A stretch of DNA of 64,000 bases, from assembly GCF_033547095.1 (NCBI RefSeq), contig NZ_CP137852.1, positions 2,969,501 to 3,033,500 of the forward strand, written 5' to 3'. Source of the DNA: Sediminicoccus rosea. GTDB lineage: Bacteria; Pseudomonadota; Alphaproteobacteria; Acetobacterales; Acetobacteraceae. A program made the position numbers and the translations under genes. Below, one piece after another: positions 18,092 through 27,397 of the stretch. The notes under the pieces were generated by a model, which was not told where the DNA came from, did not search any database, and saw only the letters and a program-made list of their open reading frames with translations. Numbering within the stretch: position 1 is the first letter of the stretch; the number at the start of each line of letters is the position of its first letter.

Positions 18092-19066
18092 CTAGCCGGC
18101 CGTAATCCCCAGCGCGCGGATCATCCCGCCAATCTCGTTCACATCGCGCTGGGCGAAGGCCGTGAACTCCACGGGGCCGAGCGGCGTGGGCGAGATGGCG
18201 TGCTCCAGCAGGCGGCGCTGCACGATCTCGGTGCGCAGCCCGGCCTGGGTCTCGGCATTGAGCTTCTCCACGACCGCAGGCGGCAGGCCCGCCGGGCCGG
18301 ACATGCCGACCCAGTTCAGCGCGATCAGCGCCGGATAGCCGCCCTCGCCTGTCGTGGGCACATTGGGCGCCATGGGGTTGCGCTGGGGGGCGCTGATGGC
18401 GATGCCGCGCAGACGGTTCGCCGCGAAGTGCTCGACATATTGCGGCATGGTGTCGAAGGCGAGCGGCACCTGGCCGTTCAGCAGGTCGGGCAGGAGCGGC
18501 GCGCTGCCGCGATAGGGCACATGGGTGAGCTGCACGCCGGCCGCCCGCTGGAACATCTCGCCCAGGATATGGCCGACCGAGCCGGTGCCCGAGCTGCCGA
18601 AGCTCGCCGGGCTCGGCTGCGCCTTCATCCAGGCCACCAGCGAGGGCAGGTCCGTCGCCGGGATGAAGCGCGGGTTGGTGACGATCGCGACCGGGGCCGC
18701 CCCGATGTAGGTGACATGGGTGAAGCTGCGGATCGGGTCATAGCCCGCCTGCGGGTAGAGCGGCGGCGACGTGGTGATGGGCGCCGAGTTCGAGAGGAAG
18801 AGCGTGTAGCCATCCGCCGGCTGCTGCGCGACATGCAGCGCGGAGAGCGTGCCGCCCGCGCCGGGCCGGTTGTCCACCACGAAGCGCTGGTTCATCGCGG
18901 CGGAATAATGCTCGGCCATCACGCGCGCCGTGATGTCGGAGGACCCTCCCGGCGGGAAGGAGACGACGATACGCACCGGCCGCGTGGGCCAGGCGGCCTG
19001 CGCGCGGGCCTGCACAGCGGGCAGGCAGAGCGGTGCCGCAAGCAGGGGCAATTGACGACGACGCAT
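18092..19066 (-). CDS. Tripartite tricarboxylate transporter substrate-binding protein (Bug/TctC family)
   Basis: A 324-residue periplasmic binding protein. The N-terminus [22 protein letters not shown] is a signal peptide. Family motifs are [42 protein letters not shown] and [20 protein letters not shown] chose the ATG at 19066, preceded by GGAGG; the longer frame from 19108 adds residues before the signal peptide. Such proteins bind carboxylates for TctAB transporters or act as sensors, but no tctA/tctB lies nearby. It is the last gene of the run starting with the molybdoenzyme at 23500. Confidence 0.88.
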   Translation of the reverse strand: MRRRQLPLLAAPLCLPAVQARAQAAWPTRPVRIVVSFPPGGSSDITARVMAEHYSAAMNQRFVVDNRPGAGGTLSALHVAQQPADGYTLFLSNSAPITTSPPLYPQAGYDPIRSFTHVTYIGAAPVAIVTNPRFIPATDLPSLVAWMKAQPSPASFGSSGTGSVGHILGEMFQRAAGVQLTHVPYRGSAPLLPDLLNGQVPLAFDTMPQYVEHFAANRLRGIAISAPQRNPMAPNVPTTGEGGYPALIALNWVGMSGPAGLPPAVVEKLNAETQAGLRTEIVQRRLLEHAISPTPLGPVEFTAFAQRDVNEIGGMIRALGITAG

Positions 19067-19114
19067 GGGCCAATCCTCCAACAACGAGGATGGTCCTGCA
19101 TCAATCATGCCGCA

Positions 19115-19783
19115 TTACGCGTCGATCATCTTCAGGGCGGCGCGCAGGCCCAGCAGCGTGGCATCCCAGACCGGCTTGCCCGCGCATTCCTCGCCGATCA
19201 GCGGCACCGGGTAGTTGGTGCACCAGCCGAGCAGCACATCGCAATGCGGCGCCACGCGCGCGGCCTGCGCCGCGATCACCTCGCGCGGGGTCGCCGCATA
19301 GGAGAGGTTGTCGGAGAGGCCCAGATGGTCCTCGGCCGTCACGTTCCAGCCGCGCGCGGCAAAGGCGGCGATGAGCTTCGCCTGGTAGGCGTCATTGTAG
19401 GGCGTGACGAGGCCGATCCGCACAGGCCCGTGTGCCGCCAATGCGGCCTCAAGCGCCAGGCACGAAGTGGTGGCCGGAATCCCCGTGGCCGCCGTGATGC
19501 GCCGGGCGAGGTCCCGGTCATGTTCCAGGCCGATGGCGCCGCCCTTGCTGCCATTCCAGAGGATCACGCCGGGCTTGGCGTGGCTCAGCAGTTCGGCGGC
19601 GCGCAGCATGCCCTCCAGGTCATAGCTGTCCGGGAAGGGGTCGCTCGTCCCATGCACCGGGATGCGCGCGAAGATGGGCAGCACCCCCGGCACATCGCGC
19701 AGCGAGGCCTGGGTCACCGCCTCCACCACCGTGTTGCCCGAGGGCGTGATGGTGCCCAGCACCTTCGGGCCATTCAGGAGCAT
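19115..19783 (-). CDS. Asp/Glu racemase-superfamily protein, arylmalonate decarboxylase/maleate isomerase-like
   Basis: A 222-residue protein with LGTITPSGNTVVE at the N-terminus, GIPATTSCLALEAAL and IGLVTPYND in the middle, and the catalytic cysteine motif LLGWCTNYP (C188). This pattern fits the maleate cis-trans isomerase/arylmalonate decarboxylase branch of the Asp/Glu racemase fold. The position of the first catalytic cysteine is occupied by WNGS (about 76-79), so a two-cysteine racemase mechanism is unlikely and a one-cysteine decarboxylase-type reaction is more plausible. The start is ATG 19783 or GTG 19789. A longer frame exists upstream but would overlap the PhoX-like gene. Confidence 0.72.
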   Translation of the reverse strand: MLLNGPKVLGTITPSGNTVVEAVTQASLRDVPGVLPIFARIPVHGTSDPFPDSYDLEGMLRAAELLSHAKPGVILWNGSKGGAIGLEHDRDLARRITAATGIPATTSCLALEAALAAHGPVRIGLVTPYNDAYQAKLIAAFAARGWNVTAEDHLGLSDNLSYAATPREVIAAQAARVAPHCDVLLGWCTNYPVPLIGEECAGKPVWDATLLGLRAALKMIDA

Positions 19784-19793
19784 GGGCACAGCA

Positions 19794-21215
19794 TCATCGG
19801 CCGAGCGAAAGCAGCGCCGAGCGCGGCGGCATCCCGGGCTCGAATTCCGGCCAGCGGGTGGAGGGACGGTTGAAGGTGGCGCCCGGCTCGGCGCCTGGGC
19901 GGCGTGCCACGGTGAAGATGGTGCCGCCGTCGGGCGATGCGACCGCATTGCCGATGCCCGCCGCCCGCGCCGCGCCATAGAGTGCGGTGGCATTGCCGCC
20001 CGGGTCCACGGCCCAGAGCGTCTGCGCCCGCGTGCCCACCGGCCCGCCGGTGTCGGTGCCGATCAGCAGGCGCCCGCGCGCGTCGGCCGTGGCCGTCTGC
20101 ACAGCGCCCAGGCCCTGGGTGTTGATCATGTTGCCCGCCATGCCGGCGGCGGCTGGGTCGCCGCCATCGGGGGTGAAGCTCAGCACGCCGAAGCCGCCGC
20201 AGAAGAGGAGCCGATTGCCGCGCGGGTCCCAATAGAGGCTGGAGGGCGCATCGAAGGCCATGCCGCCAGCCGCGCGCGCCGCATCCACCGGATTGGCCGC
20301 GGCCCCCTGGGGCAGCGGCACCCAGGTGATGCGGGCATTCTGCAACTGGGCGACGCTGAGCGTGCCGCTGTCCAGCGCATCCGGCCCGCTGGCCGGCCCG
20401 GCCGAGACGAAGCGGAAGAGGTAGCCCCCTGCCCCGCGCTCGGCCACGTAGACCACCGCCTGGCCGCCGCGCGCCTGCGCCGCCGCCGCATCCGCCTTGC
20501 CGAAGCGGCCGATGGCGGTGCGCTTCTCCGGGATGGATTGCGGATCGAGCGGATCGAGCTCGACGAGCCAGCCAAAGCCTTCGCCGCGCTGGAAGCGCCG
20601 ATCCAGGCCGCCCAGGCGGCTGGACCAGAGAGCTGGGTCGCCTTCGGCCAGCAGCAGCGAGCCCCAGGGGGTCGCCGCCCCGCCATTCACGCCCAGCACG
20701 CCGAGCACGGACGAACCGACCTGATCGGCCAAGGGGCCCGAGACGCGGCAGAGGGTGGAGGCCGTCAGCCGGCGCGACTGGAAGCCGCCATCCACCACGA
20801 TCCAGCGCCCGGCCTGCAATTCGAGGTTGAGCAGCGAGGCGCCCTGCATCTGCGCCGCCACCGCCGGCCGGTCCACGCCGCCCGGGAAGGCCATGGCGGC
20901 CTCCACCGTTGGGTGCGCGATGGCGAGGATGCAGCGCGTCACGCCATCGGCCGCCATGGGCGGGACGACCTGCGCCGCGATGCGCGCATCCCAGCCGAAC
21001 TGCGCGGAAGCGCCCTCGGCATCCACATTGTTCGGGTCGAAGGGCGGCGCGTCGAAGGTCACGCGGTCCCCCCAACGGATCAGCACGCCGCGGCGCAGGC
21101 CGGCACCGACCGTGTCATCCTGTTTCACCAGGGGCGCGGTCTGCGCCGCCGCCCCGAAGGACGCGATCGCCGGGAGGAGTGCAGGGGCGGCCAGGAGTGT
21201 TCGGCGGTGGATCAT
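19794..21215 (-). CDS. PhoX-like (DUF839) protein, possibly inactive phosphatase
   Basis: A 473-residue secreted protein. The N-terminus MIHRRTLLAAPALLPAIASFGAAA is a signal peptide. PhoX-family features are GFGWLVELDPLDPQSIPEKRTAIGRF and TPWGSLLLAE (about 182-191), plus repeated beta-propeller strands ending GNAVASPDGGTIF. In PhoX alkaline phosphatases I recall a cysteine metal ligand just before TPWGT (N-C-[AS]-G-G); here the sequence is GVNGGAATPWGS without cysteine, and the following Cys-Glu-Glu is Ala-Glu-Gly. Phosphatase activity is therefore doubtful. It overlaps the molybdoenzyme stop by ATGA. Confidence 0.75.
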   Translation of the reverse strand: MIHRRTLLAAPALLPAIASFGAAAQTAPLVKQDDTVGAGLRRGVLIRWGDRVTFDAPPFDPNNVDAEGASAQFGWDARIAAQVVPPMAADGVTRCILAIAHPTVEAAMAFPGGVDRPAVAAQMQGASLLNLELQAGRWIVVDGGFQSRRLTASTLCRVSGPLADQVGSSVLGVLGVNGGAATPWGSLLLAEGDPALWSSRLGGLDRRFQRGEGFGWLVELDPLDPQSIPEKRTAIGRFGKADAAAAQARGGQAVVYVAERGAGGYLFRFVSAGPASGPDALDSGTLSVAQLQNARITWVPLPQGAAANPVDAARAAGGMAFDAPSSLYWDPRGNRLLFCGGFGVLSFTPDGGDPAAAGMAGNMINTQGLGAVQTATADARGRLLIGTDTGGPVGTRAQTLWAVDPGGNATALYGAARAAGIGNAVASPDGGTIFTVARRPGAEPGATFNRPSTRWPEFEPGMPPRSALLSLGR

Positions 21216-23500
21216 GCGGGCATCTCCTCGATCACCGGAGGATGGAAGGAACGCACGGGCGGCAGCGGCCCGCTCCAGGCCTCCACGCGCACCAGGCAGG
21301 ATTGGGCCGAGGGGCCCTGGGTGAGGCTGGAGGTGCCGATATCCGCGGTCAGCACATTCGGGTTGCCATGCACGCAGAGGCTGCCAGGCACGCCCGGCTC
21401 CAGCGGGTCGAACCAGGCGCCGGTGGCGAGGAGGACGACGCCGCGCGTCAGATTGGGATCAAGCCGCACGCCCGCGAGGCAGGCGCCGCGCGCGTTGAAG
21501 ACGCGCACCACCTGGCCGGCGGCCAGGCCGCGCACGGCGGCATCCTCGGGGTGCATGCGGATCGGCTCGCGGCCCTCGATCTTGTCCGCCGCCGCGATGG
21601 GCCCGGGGTCGAGCTGCGAGTGCAGGCGCGTCGGCGGCTGCTGGCTCAACAGGTGCAGTTCATCCGCCGCCGCCGCGCCCAGCCACTCGCGAGGCGTGAG
21701 CCAGGTCGGGTGGCCCGGGCAATCGGGGCGGTTGAAGCCCGCGATGGTCTCGGAGAAGAGCTCCACCTTGCCCGAGGGCGTGTCGAGCGGGTTCGCCTCG
21801 GGGTCGGCCGCGAAATCGCTGAACTGGGTGAAGGCCTCGTGCGGCTCGATCGGCGGCATCTCGACATGGCCCTCGGCCCAGAAGCTGTCAAAATCGGGTG
21901 CCTGGAAGCCCTGGCGGGCGCAGGCGGTGCGCCACTTGTCGTAGAGGAAGCGCAGCCAGGCGCCCTCATCCCGCTGCTCGGTGAAGCGGGCACGGAAGCC
22001 CTGCGCATCGGCGAGATCGGCCAGGATGTCGTGATCGTGGCGCGCGAGGCCTTGCGGCGGGATCGCCTGGTGCATGGCGCGCACGAAGCGGTCGCGCGAG
22101 GAATGGGCGATGTCGTTGCGCTCGAGCGTGGTGGTGGCGGGCAGCACGATGTCGGCATGGCGGGCGAGCGCGGTCCACCAGGGCTCCTGCACCACGATGG
22201 TCTCTGGCTTCGCCCAGGCGCGCAGCAGGCGGTTGAGGTCCTGGTGGTGATGGAAGGGGTTGCCGCCGGCCCACCAGACCATGCGGATATCGGGCAGGGT
22301 GAGGTCTCGCCCATTGTAGTGCAGCGTGCCGCCGGGCCGTTCCAGCAGTTCCGTGACGCGGCCGACGGGGATGAAGTGCGAGACCGGGTTGCGCGTGGCG
22401 GGCAGCGAGATGCCGGGCATCTCCCGCCGCGGATTGCCGATGCCGCCGGAGGAGCCGTAGCCGAAGGCCACGCCCTGTCCTGGCTTGCCGACATTGCCGA
22501 GTGCCGCGGCCAGCGCGATCAGCGCCCAATAGGGCTGCTCGCCGTAGTCGGCGCGCTGCAGCGACCAGGCGGCGGTGAGCATGGTGGGCTGTGCCAGGCA
22601 TTGTTCGGCGAGCGCCTGGATGGTGGCGGCCGGCACGCCGGTGATGCCCTCGGCCCATTCGGGCGTCCTGTCGGTCAGCGTCGGTGCCAGCTTGTCCCAA
22701 CCGACGCAATGCGTGGCGAGGAAGGCGCGATCCTCACGGCCGAGGGCCACGATGTGCTGGACCATGGCCAGGATCATCGCCGCATCGGTCCCGGGGCGGA
22801 TCGGCACCCATTCCGCCGCCAGGGCATCCTCGGTGTCGCCGCGATAGGGCGAGATGTTGACGAAGCGCAGCCCCGCCGCGCGGGCCGCGCGCATGTTGGG
22901 CCCATAGGTCATGGCGGCGCCGCCCGAGGTGACATAGCCGTTCTTGGCGGCGAGCCCGCCGAAGCAGAGCATGAGCTTCGCATGCTGCGCGATGGCCGCC
23001 CAATCCGTCATACGGCCCAGCACCACCTCATTGGTGCCGACCACATGCGGGATGAGCGCCTGCGCCGTCGCGTAGGAATAGGCGTTGATCGAGGTGGTGT
23101 AGCCGCCGCCCAGGCCGAGATAGCGCTGCAGCTGGCTCTTCGCGTGATGGAACCGGCCGGCCGAGGACCAGCCATAGGAGCCGCCATAGATCGCGGCATC
23201 GCCATGCTCGGCCCGCACGCGCGCGGTCTCCTCGGCCAGCAGGCGCGTCACGCGGTCCCAACTCATCGGAACGAAGGCATCGCCGCCGCGGGCATGGCCG
23301 GCGCGGCGGCCCTCCAGCCAGCCCTTGCGGACATAGGGCTGGTCCACCCGGGCCGCGCTGTGGACCGTGGCCGGCATGGAGTCGATGAGAGAGGCCGGCA
23401 CCGGATCCCGCGCGAAGGGCCGCACAGCAACGAGGCGCCCGCCCTCCGTCACGGCGTCGAAGAAGCCCCAATGGGCGGCATGCGGCTTGATCTCGGTCAT
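21212..23500 (-). CDS. Molybdopterin-dependent reductase, BisC/TorA/DMSO-reductase type
   Basis: A 763-residue bis-molybdopterin enzyme. There is no N-terminal Cys motif for an Fe-S cluster and no signal peptide, as in biotin sulfoxide reductase. The segment GGSYGWSSAGRFHHAKSQLQ carries the Mo-ligand serine of the DMSO/TMAO reductase group. Later motifs are MVWWAGGNPFHHHQDLNRL and NDIAHSSRD. The C-terminal molydop-binding domain is about 640-750. I chose ATG 23500 (MTEIKPHAAHWG); an in-frame start at 23569 adds a non-conserved tail. It may reduce an S- or N-oxide in the cytoplasm. It is the first gene of an operon with PhoX-like, AMDase-like and Bug proteins. Confidence 0.85.
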   Translation of the reverse strand: MTEIKPHAAHWGFFDAVTEGGRLVAVRPFARDPVPASLIDSMPATVHSAARVDQPYVRKGWLEGRRAGHARGGDAFVPMSWDRVTRLLAEETARVRAEHGDAAIYGGSYGWSSAGRFHHAKSQLQRYLGLGGGYTTSINAYSYATAQALIPHVVGTNEVVLGRMTDWAAIAQHAKLMLCFGGLAAKNGYVTSGGAAMTYGPNMRAARAAGLRFVNISPYRGDTEDALAAEWVPIRPGTDAAMILAMVQHIVALGREDRAFLATHCVGWDKLAPTLTDRTPEWAEGITGVPAATIQALAEQCLAQPTMLTAAWSLQRADYGEQPYWALIALAAALGNVGKPGQGVAFGYGSSGGIGNPRREMPGISLPATRNPVSHFIPVGRVTELLERPGGTLHYNGRDLTLPDIRMVWWAGGNPFHHHQDLNRLLRAWAKPETIVVQEPWWTALARHADIVLPATTTLERNDIAHSSRDRFVRAMHQAIPPQGLARHDHDILADLADAQGFRARFTEQRDEGAWLRFLYDKWRTACARQGFQAPDFDSFWAEGHVEMPPIEPHEAFTQFSDFAADPEANPLDTPSGKVELFSETIAGFNRPDCPGHPTWLTPREWLGAAAADELHLLSQQPPTRLHSQLDPGPIAAADKIEGREPIRMHPEDAAVRGLAAGQVVRVFNARGACLAGVRLDPNLTRGVVLLATGAWFDPLEPGVPGSLCVHGNPNVLTADIGTSSLTQGPSAQSCLVRVEAWSGPLPPVRSFHPPVIEEMPA

Positions 23501-23580
23501 GAGACGGATATTGCCCCCTTTCTCCCCTTCCGCGAAGCGCCGGGAGGGATAGACTGCGGCGAAGCACAAAGGATGCCTCC

Positions 23581-24975
23581 ATGACCCCGCCGCGCAATTC
23601 CAACGCCGCCCGCGACATCGCCAACGTCCTGCATCCCTACACGGATGCCCGCGCCCACCAGAAGAACGGGCCGCTGGTCATCACCCGCGGCGAGGGCGTG
23701 CGCGTCTTCGACGAGCAGGGCAATGCCTATATCGAGACGGTGGCCGGCCTCTGGTGCGCCTCGCTCGGCTTCGACAATGAGCGCCTGGTGCAGGCCGCGC
23801 TGAAGCAGATGCGCCAGCTACCCTTCTACCACGCCTTCACCGGCCGCAGCCACGAGCCGGCGATCGACCTCGCCGAGATGCTGATCGAGCGCGCGCCGGT
23901 GCCGATGAGCAAGGTGTTCTTCTGCAACTCGGGCTCCGAGGCGAACGACACCGCCGTGAAGATGATCTGGTACTTCAACAACGCCATCGGGCGGCCGGAG
24001 AAGAAGAAGATCATCGCCCGCATCAAGGGCTATCATGGCGTGACGGTGGCCTCCGCCTCGCTCACCGGCCTGCCCTACAACCACAAGCTCTTCGACCTGC
24101 CGATCCAGGGCATTCTTCATGCCGGCACGCCGCACTACTACCACTGCGCGCTGCCGGGTGAGAGCGAGGACCAGTTCACCACGCGCCTCGCGAACGAGCT
24201 GGAGGAGATGATCGTGCGGGAAGGCCCCGAGACGGTGGCCGCCTTCTTCGCCGAGCCGATCATGGGGGCCGGCGGCGTCATCGTTCCGCCGGCTGGCTAC
24301 TTCGAGAAGATCCAGGCGGTGCTGCGCCGGCATGACGTGCTGTTTGTCGCCGACGAGGTGATCTGCGGCTTCGGGCGCACCGGCAGCTACTGGGGCAGCC
24401 AGACCTTCAACATGCAGCCCGACATCCTGACCTGCGCCAAGGCGCTGAGCAGCAGCTTCCTGCCGATCTCGGCCGTGATGGTGAATGACCGCGTCTTCCA
24501 GGGCCTGGCCGATGGCTCGGCGGGCCTGGGCACTTTCGGCCATGGCTACACCTACTCAGGCCACCCGGTGCCGGCCGCCGTCGCGGTCGAGACGCTGAAG
24601 ATCTATGACGAGATGGACTTGGTGGGCCATGTGCGGAAGGTCGGGCCCGTGATGCAGGAGGGGCTGCGCCGCCGCTTCAGCGACCACCCGCTGGTGGGCG
24701 AGATCCGCGGCGTCGGCATGATCGGCGCCGTCGAATTCGTCTCCAACAAGGAAACGCGCGCCAATTTCGACCCCGCCGTGAAGATCGGGCCGCGCCTCGT
24801 GAAGATCGCCGAGGGCCATGGCCTGATCATGCGCGCCCTGCCGGGCGACGGCATCGCCTTCTCGCCGCCGCTCATCATCACGGCGGAAGAGGTGAACGAC
24901 ATGCTGGACCGCTTCGGCCGCGCGCTGGATGACCTCACGGTGCAGCTGCGCCGCGAGAGCATCACGGCGGTTTGA
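23581..24975 (+). CDS. Class III aminotransferase (omega-amino acid/pyruvate type)
   Basis: A 464-residue PLP enzyme of the class III (omega) aminotransferases. Visible motifs are FCNSGSEANDTAVKMIWYF (phosphate binding), KGYHGVTVASASLTG, FVADEVICGFGRTG with the PLP-contacting aspartate, and the lysine K287 in DILTCAKALSSSFLP. It likely moves an amino group from a primary amine or beta-amino acid to pyruvate. The ATG is at 23581, divergent from the molybdoenzyme gene by 80 bases. Its stop overlaps the TTG start of the next membrane protein, which is an odd coupling. Confidence 0.88.
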   Translation: MTPPRNSNAARDIANVLHPYTDARAHQKNGPLVITRGEGVRVFDEQGNAYIETVAGLWCASLGFDNERLVQAALKQMRQLPFYHAFTGRSHEPAIDLAEMLIERAPVPMSKVFFCNSGSEANDTAVKMIWYFNNAIGRPEKKKIIARIKGYHGVTVASASLTGLPYNHKLFDLPIQGILHAGTPHYYHCALPGESEDQFTTRLANELEEMIVREGPETVAAFFAEPIMGAGGVIVPPAGYFEKIQAVLRRHDVLFVADEVICGFGRTGSYWGSQTFNMQPDILTCAKALSSSFLPISAVMVNDRVFQGLADGSAGLGTFGHGYTYSGHPVPAAVAVETLKIYDEMDLVGHVRKVGPVMQEGLRRRFSDHPLVGEIRGVGMIGAVEFVSNKETRANFDPAVKIGPRLVKIAEGHGLIMRALPGDGIAFSPPLIITAEEVNDMLDRFGRALDDLTVQLRRESITAV

Positions 24976-26153
24976 GCAGCCGGCTCTGGCCGCTGGCGGT
25001 GGCGCTGGCGGCCGCACCCTTCATCATCGTGCTGCAGAACCGCACGCTGGCCCCGATCACGCTGCTGGCCTTTGGCGGCGTGATCCTGGCAGGCTGGCGC
25101 GCGGGCTGGCGCCCCTCGGTGCCGCCCATGCTGGTCTGGCCCGCCATGGCGTTGCTGGGCTGGGCGGCGGTCTCCATCCTCTGGGCGCCCGAGCCTGGGC
25201 GTGTGGCGGACGGCGTGCTGCGCCTTGGTGCCACGCTGGCGCTGGCCGTGCTGGCCGCGGACGCGCTGCGCGGCGTGCCCTTGACGCCCCTCATCCCGCG
25301 CGCGGCAGCGATCGGGCTCGCGATCGGTATCGCGGCGGCGCTGTTCGACGACCTCTCGGGCCATATGCTGCGCGCGGCCGTGCGCGGCATCCGCGAGGCG
25401 CCGCTGACCCTCTCCTTCGGGCTGAAGAACGCGGCGTCGGTGATCGCCCTGCTGCTGCCGCTTGCCGTCTTCGCCCCCAGCCTGCCGCTCAGGCTGCGCG
25501 TGGCGCTCGGTGTCTCCGGCGCCGTGGTGGCGCTGCTGCTGCCGGGCGAGAGCGCCAAGCTCGCCGTCATCGCGGGCCTTGCGGTGGGACTCGCCGCCAG
25601 CATCGCGCCGCGCGCCACGCGGCTTGGCCTCGCAGGCCTGGTCGCGGTGCTGGTGCTGGCGCTGCCCTGGATGCTGGGCGCCGCCCTGCCCCGCGATGTC
25701 AGCGGCGTTCCCTTCTCCGCCGCGCACCGCCTGCTGATCTGGGACTTCACGGCCGAACGTATCGCAGAGCGCCCTGTTCTGGGCTGGGGCATGGACAGCA
25801 GCCGCGCCATCCCGGGCGGCACCGAGCGCACCAGCCAGGAGACGCGCAGCGCCTTCGGGCTGACCGCGCATGACGCGCATCACTGGTTCATCCATCAGCA
25901 GATGCTGCCGCTGCATCCGCACAACCTGCCCCTGCAGATCTGGCTGGAGCTGGGCGCGGTGGGGGCCGCGCTGATGGCGCTGCTGCTGGCGCTGGTCGCG
26001 CTCGCCTGCCGCAACCCGGCCGCCTGCGGCGCCTTCGCCGCCGGGCTGGTCATCGCCATGCTCAGCTATGGCGTCTGGCAGTATTGGTGGGTTGCGGGGC
26101 TGCTGCTGGCGGCGGTGACGGCACCGCTGGTGGGCGGGCGCAAGCCGGCCTAG
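24972..26153 (+). CDS. O-antigen ligase/polymerase-like membrane protein (Wzy/WaaL superfamily)
   Basis: A 393-residue protein with about ten membrane helices and one large periplasmic loop. The segment HPHNLPLQIWLELGAVGAALM matches the conserved His-containing motif of the O-antigen ligase domain, and HRLLIWDFTAERIAERPVLGWG precedes it. It probably ligates or polymerises surface glycans. The start is TTG at 24972, overlapping the aminotransferase stop (TTGA); a GTG at 24999 is an alternative. No other glycan-assembly genes are adjacent. Confidence 0.75.
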   Translation: MSSRLWPLAVALAAAPFIIVLQNRTLAPITLLAFGGVILAGWRAGWRPSVPPMLVWPAMALLGWAAVSILWAPEPGRVADGVLRLGATLALAVLAADALRGVPLTPLIPRAAAIGLAIGIAAALFDDLSGHMLRAAVRGIREAPLTLSFGLKNAASVIALLLPLAVFAPSLPLRLRVALGVSGAVVALLLPGESAKLAVIAGLAVGLAASIAPRATRLGLAGLVAVLVLALPWMLGAALPRDVSGVPFSAAHRLLIWDFTAERIAERPVLGWGMDSSRAIPGGTERTSQETRSAFGLTAHDAHHWFIHQQMLPLHPHNLPLQIWLELGAVGAALMALLLALVALACRNPAACGAFAAGLVIAMLSYGVWQYWWVAGLLLAAVTAPLVGGRKPA

Positions 26154-26162
26154 CTTCACGCC

Positions 26163-26495
26163 ATGCAACGCTTCTGGTTCAGCGCGGCGGGGCTCCTTGG
26201 CGCCCTCGCCGTGGGTCTCGCCGCCATCGCCGCCCATGTCGCCCTCGATTCGCGCAGCATGGTGCAGAACGTCGCCATGCTGCTGGGCTGGCATGCGCCG
26301 GCCTTCATCGGCCTCGCCCTCTGGCCGCGCGGCGGGCCGGTGGCGGCCACCCTGCTTCTGGGCCTCACGCTGTTCAGCGGCGCGGTGCTGCTGCGCGCCT
26401 TCACGGGCGTCTCGCTCGGGCCGGTCGCGCCCATCGGCGGCATGACGATGATCGGGGGGTGGCTGCTGCTCGCCGTGCTGGCGTGGCGGCGATGA
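26163..26495 (+). CDS. DUF423 family small membrane protein (YgdD-like)
   Basis: A 110-residue protein with four predicted membrane helices. It has the DUF423 layout: an N-terminal FWFSAAGLLGALAVGLAAIAAH, a central LLGWHAPAFIGLAL and a C-terminal GGMTMIGGWLLLAVLAWRR. Function is unknown for the family. It starts nine bases after the O-antigen-ligase-like gene and overlaps the next gene by ATGA. In gammaproteobacteria ygdD also sits beside rlmM, which supports both calls. Confidence 0.8.
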   Translation: MQRFWFSAAGLLGALAVGLAAIAAHVALDSRSMVQNVAMLLGWHAPAFIGLALWPRGGPVAATLLLGLTLFSGAVLLRAFTGVSLGPVAPIGGMTMIGGWLLLAVLAWRR

Positions 26496-27397
26496 TCCGC
26501 GCGGCCTATCTCGCCGACGAGGGGTTGGAACGCCCGCTGGCCGAGGAGCTGGAGCTCTCCGGCCGGCGCGTCACCGCCTGGCATGGCCGCCTCGCCCTCT
26601 CGCCCGACCCGCCGGCGCCGGCCGCCTGGGCGCTCGATATCTGGGACGACCCGCGTGAGATCCCGGCCCCTTCGGTGAAGCTCGCGGCTGATGGGCTGCG
26701 CGCCATCCAGCGCAACTGGTCCCTCGTGCCCGCGTTGCACCATCGCCGCGCGGCCCTGATCGAGGAGCGGCTGCCTCCCGTGAAGGCGCGGCCCCTCGTC
26801 TTCCCCGAACCCGCGCCCACCGGGCATCTCGGCGGCTGGACGCTGCTGACGCAGGAGACGATCCTCGCCTCGCCCACCAAATCCTCGCCCTTCCCCGGCG
26901 GCGCGCCGCGCTTCGTCGAGGACCGCGAGGGCCCGCCGTCGCGCGCCTATCTCAAGCTCTGGGAGGGGCTGACGCGCATCGGCCGCCACCCCGGCCCGGG
27001 CGAGACCTGCCTCGACCTCGGCGCCTCGCCGGGTGGCTGGAGCTGGGCGCTGGCGCAGCTCGGCGCCACCGTCATGGCGGTGGACAAGGCCCCGCTGGAG
27101 GATCGCGTCATGGCCATGCCCAACGTGACCTGGCGGCAGGAGAGCGCCTTCGCCCTCGCGCCCGAGCCGGTGGATTGGCTGTTCAGCGACGTGATCTGCT
27201 ACCCGGCGCGGCTCTACGCGCTGGTGACGCGCTGGCAGGAGGTGGCGCGCAACATGGTCTGCTCGGTGAAGTTCCAGGGCGAGACGGACCATGCGGCGGC
27301 GGCGCAATTCGCGGCCATTCCCGGCGCGCGGCTGTTCCATTCGGCCCACAACAAGCATGAGCTGACCTTCGTGCGGCTCGCGGAGGAGACCCCATGA
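26492..27397 (+). CDS. RlmM-like 23S rRNA 2'-O-ribose methyltransferase
   Basis: A 301-residue FtsJ/RrmJ-fold methyltransferase. The SAM motif is CLDLGASPGGWSWALAQLG. The K-D-K-E tetrad of 2'-O-methyltransferases is visible: lysine in SRAYLKLWEG, aspartate in FSDVICYP, lysine in SVKFQGE and glutamate in NKHELTF. The N-terminal third looks like a shortened THUMP-type region. RlmM modifies C2498 of 23S rRNA in E. coli, and the DUF423 neighbour mirrors the E. coli ygdD-rlmM pair. The ATG at 26492 overlaps the DUF423 stop. Confidence 0.82.
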   Translation: MIRAAYLADEGLERPLAEELELSGRRVTAWHGRLALSPDPPAPAAWALDIWDDPREIPAPSVKLAADGLRAIQRNWSLVPALHHRRAALIEERLPPVKARPLVFPEPAPTGHLGGWTLLTQETILASPTKSSPFPGGAPRFVEDREGPPSRAYLKLWEGLTRIGRHPGPGETCLDLGASPGGWSWALAQLGATVMAVDKAPLEDRVMAMPNVTWRQESAFALAPEPVDWLFSDVICYPARLYALVTRWQEVARNMVCSVKFQGETDHAAAAQFAAIPGARLFHSAHNKHELTFVRLAEETP

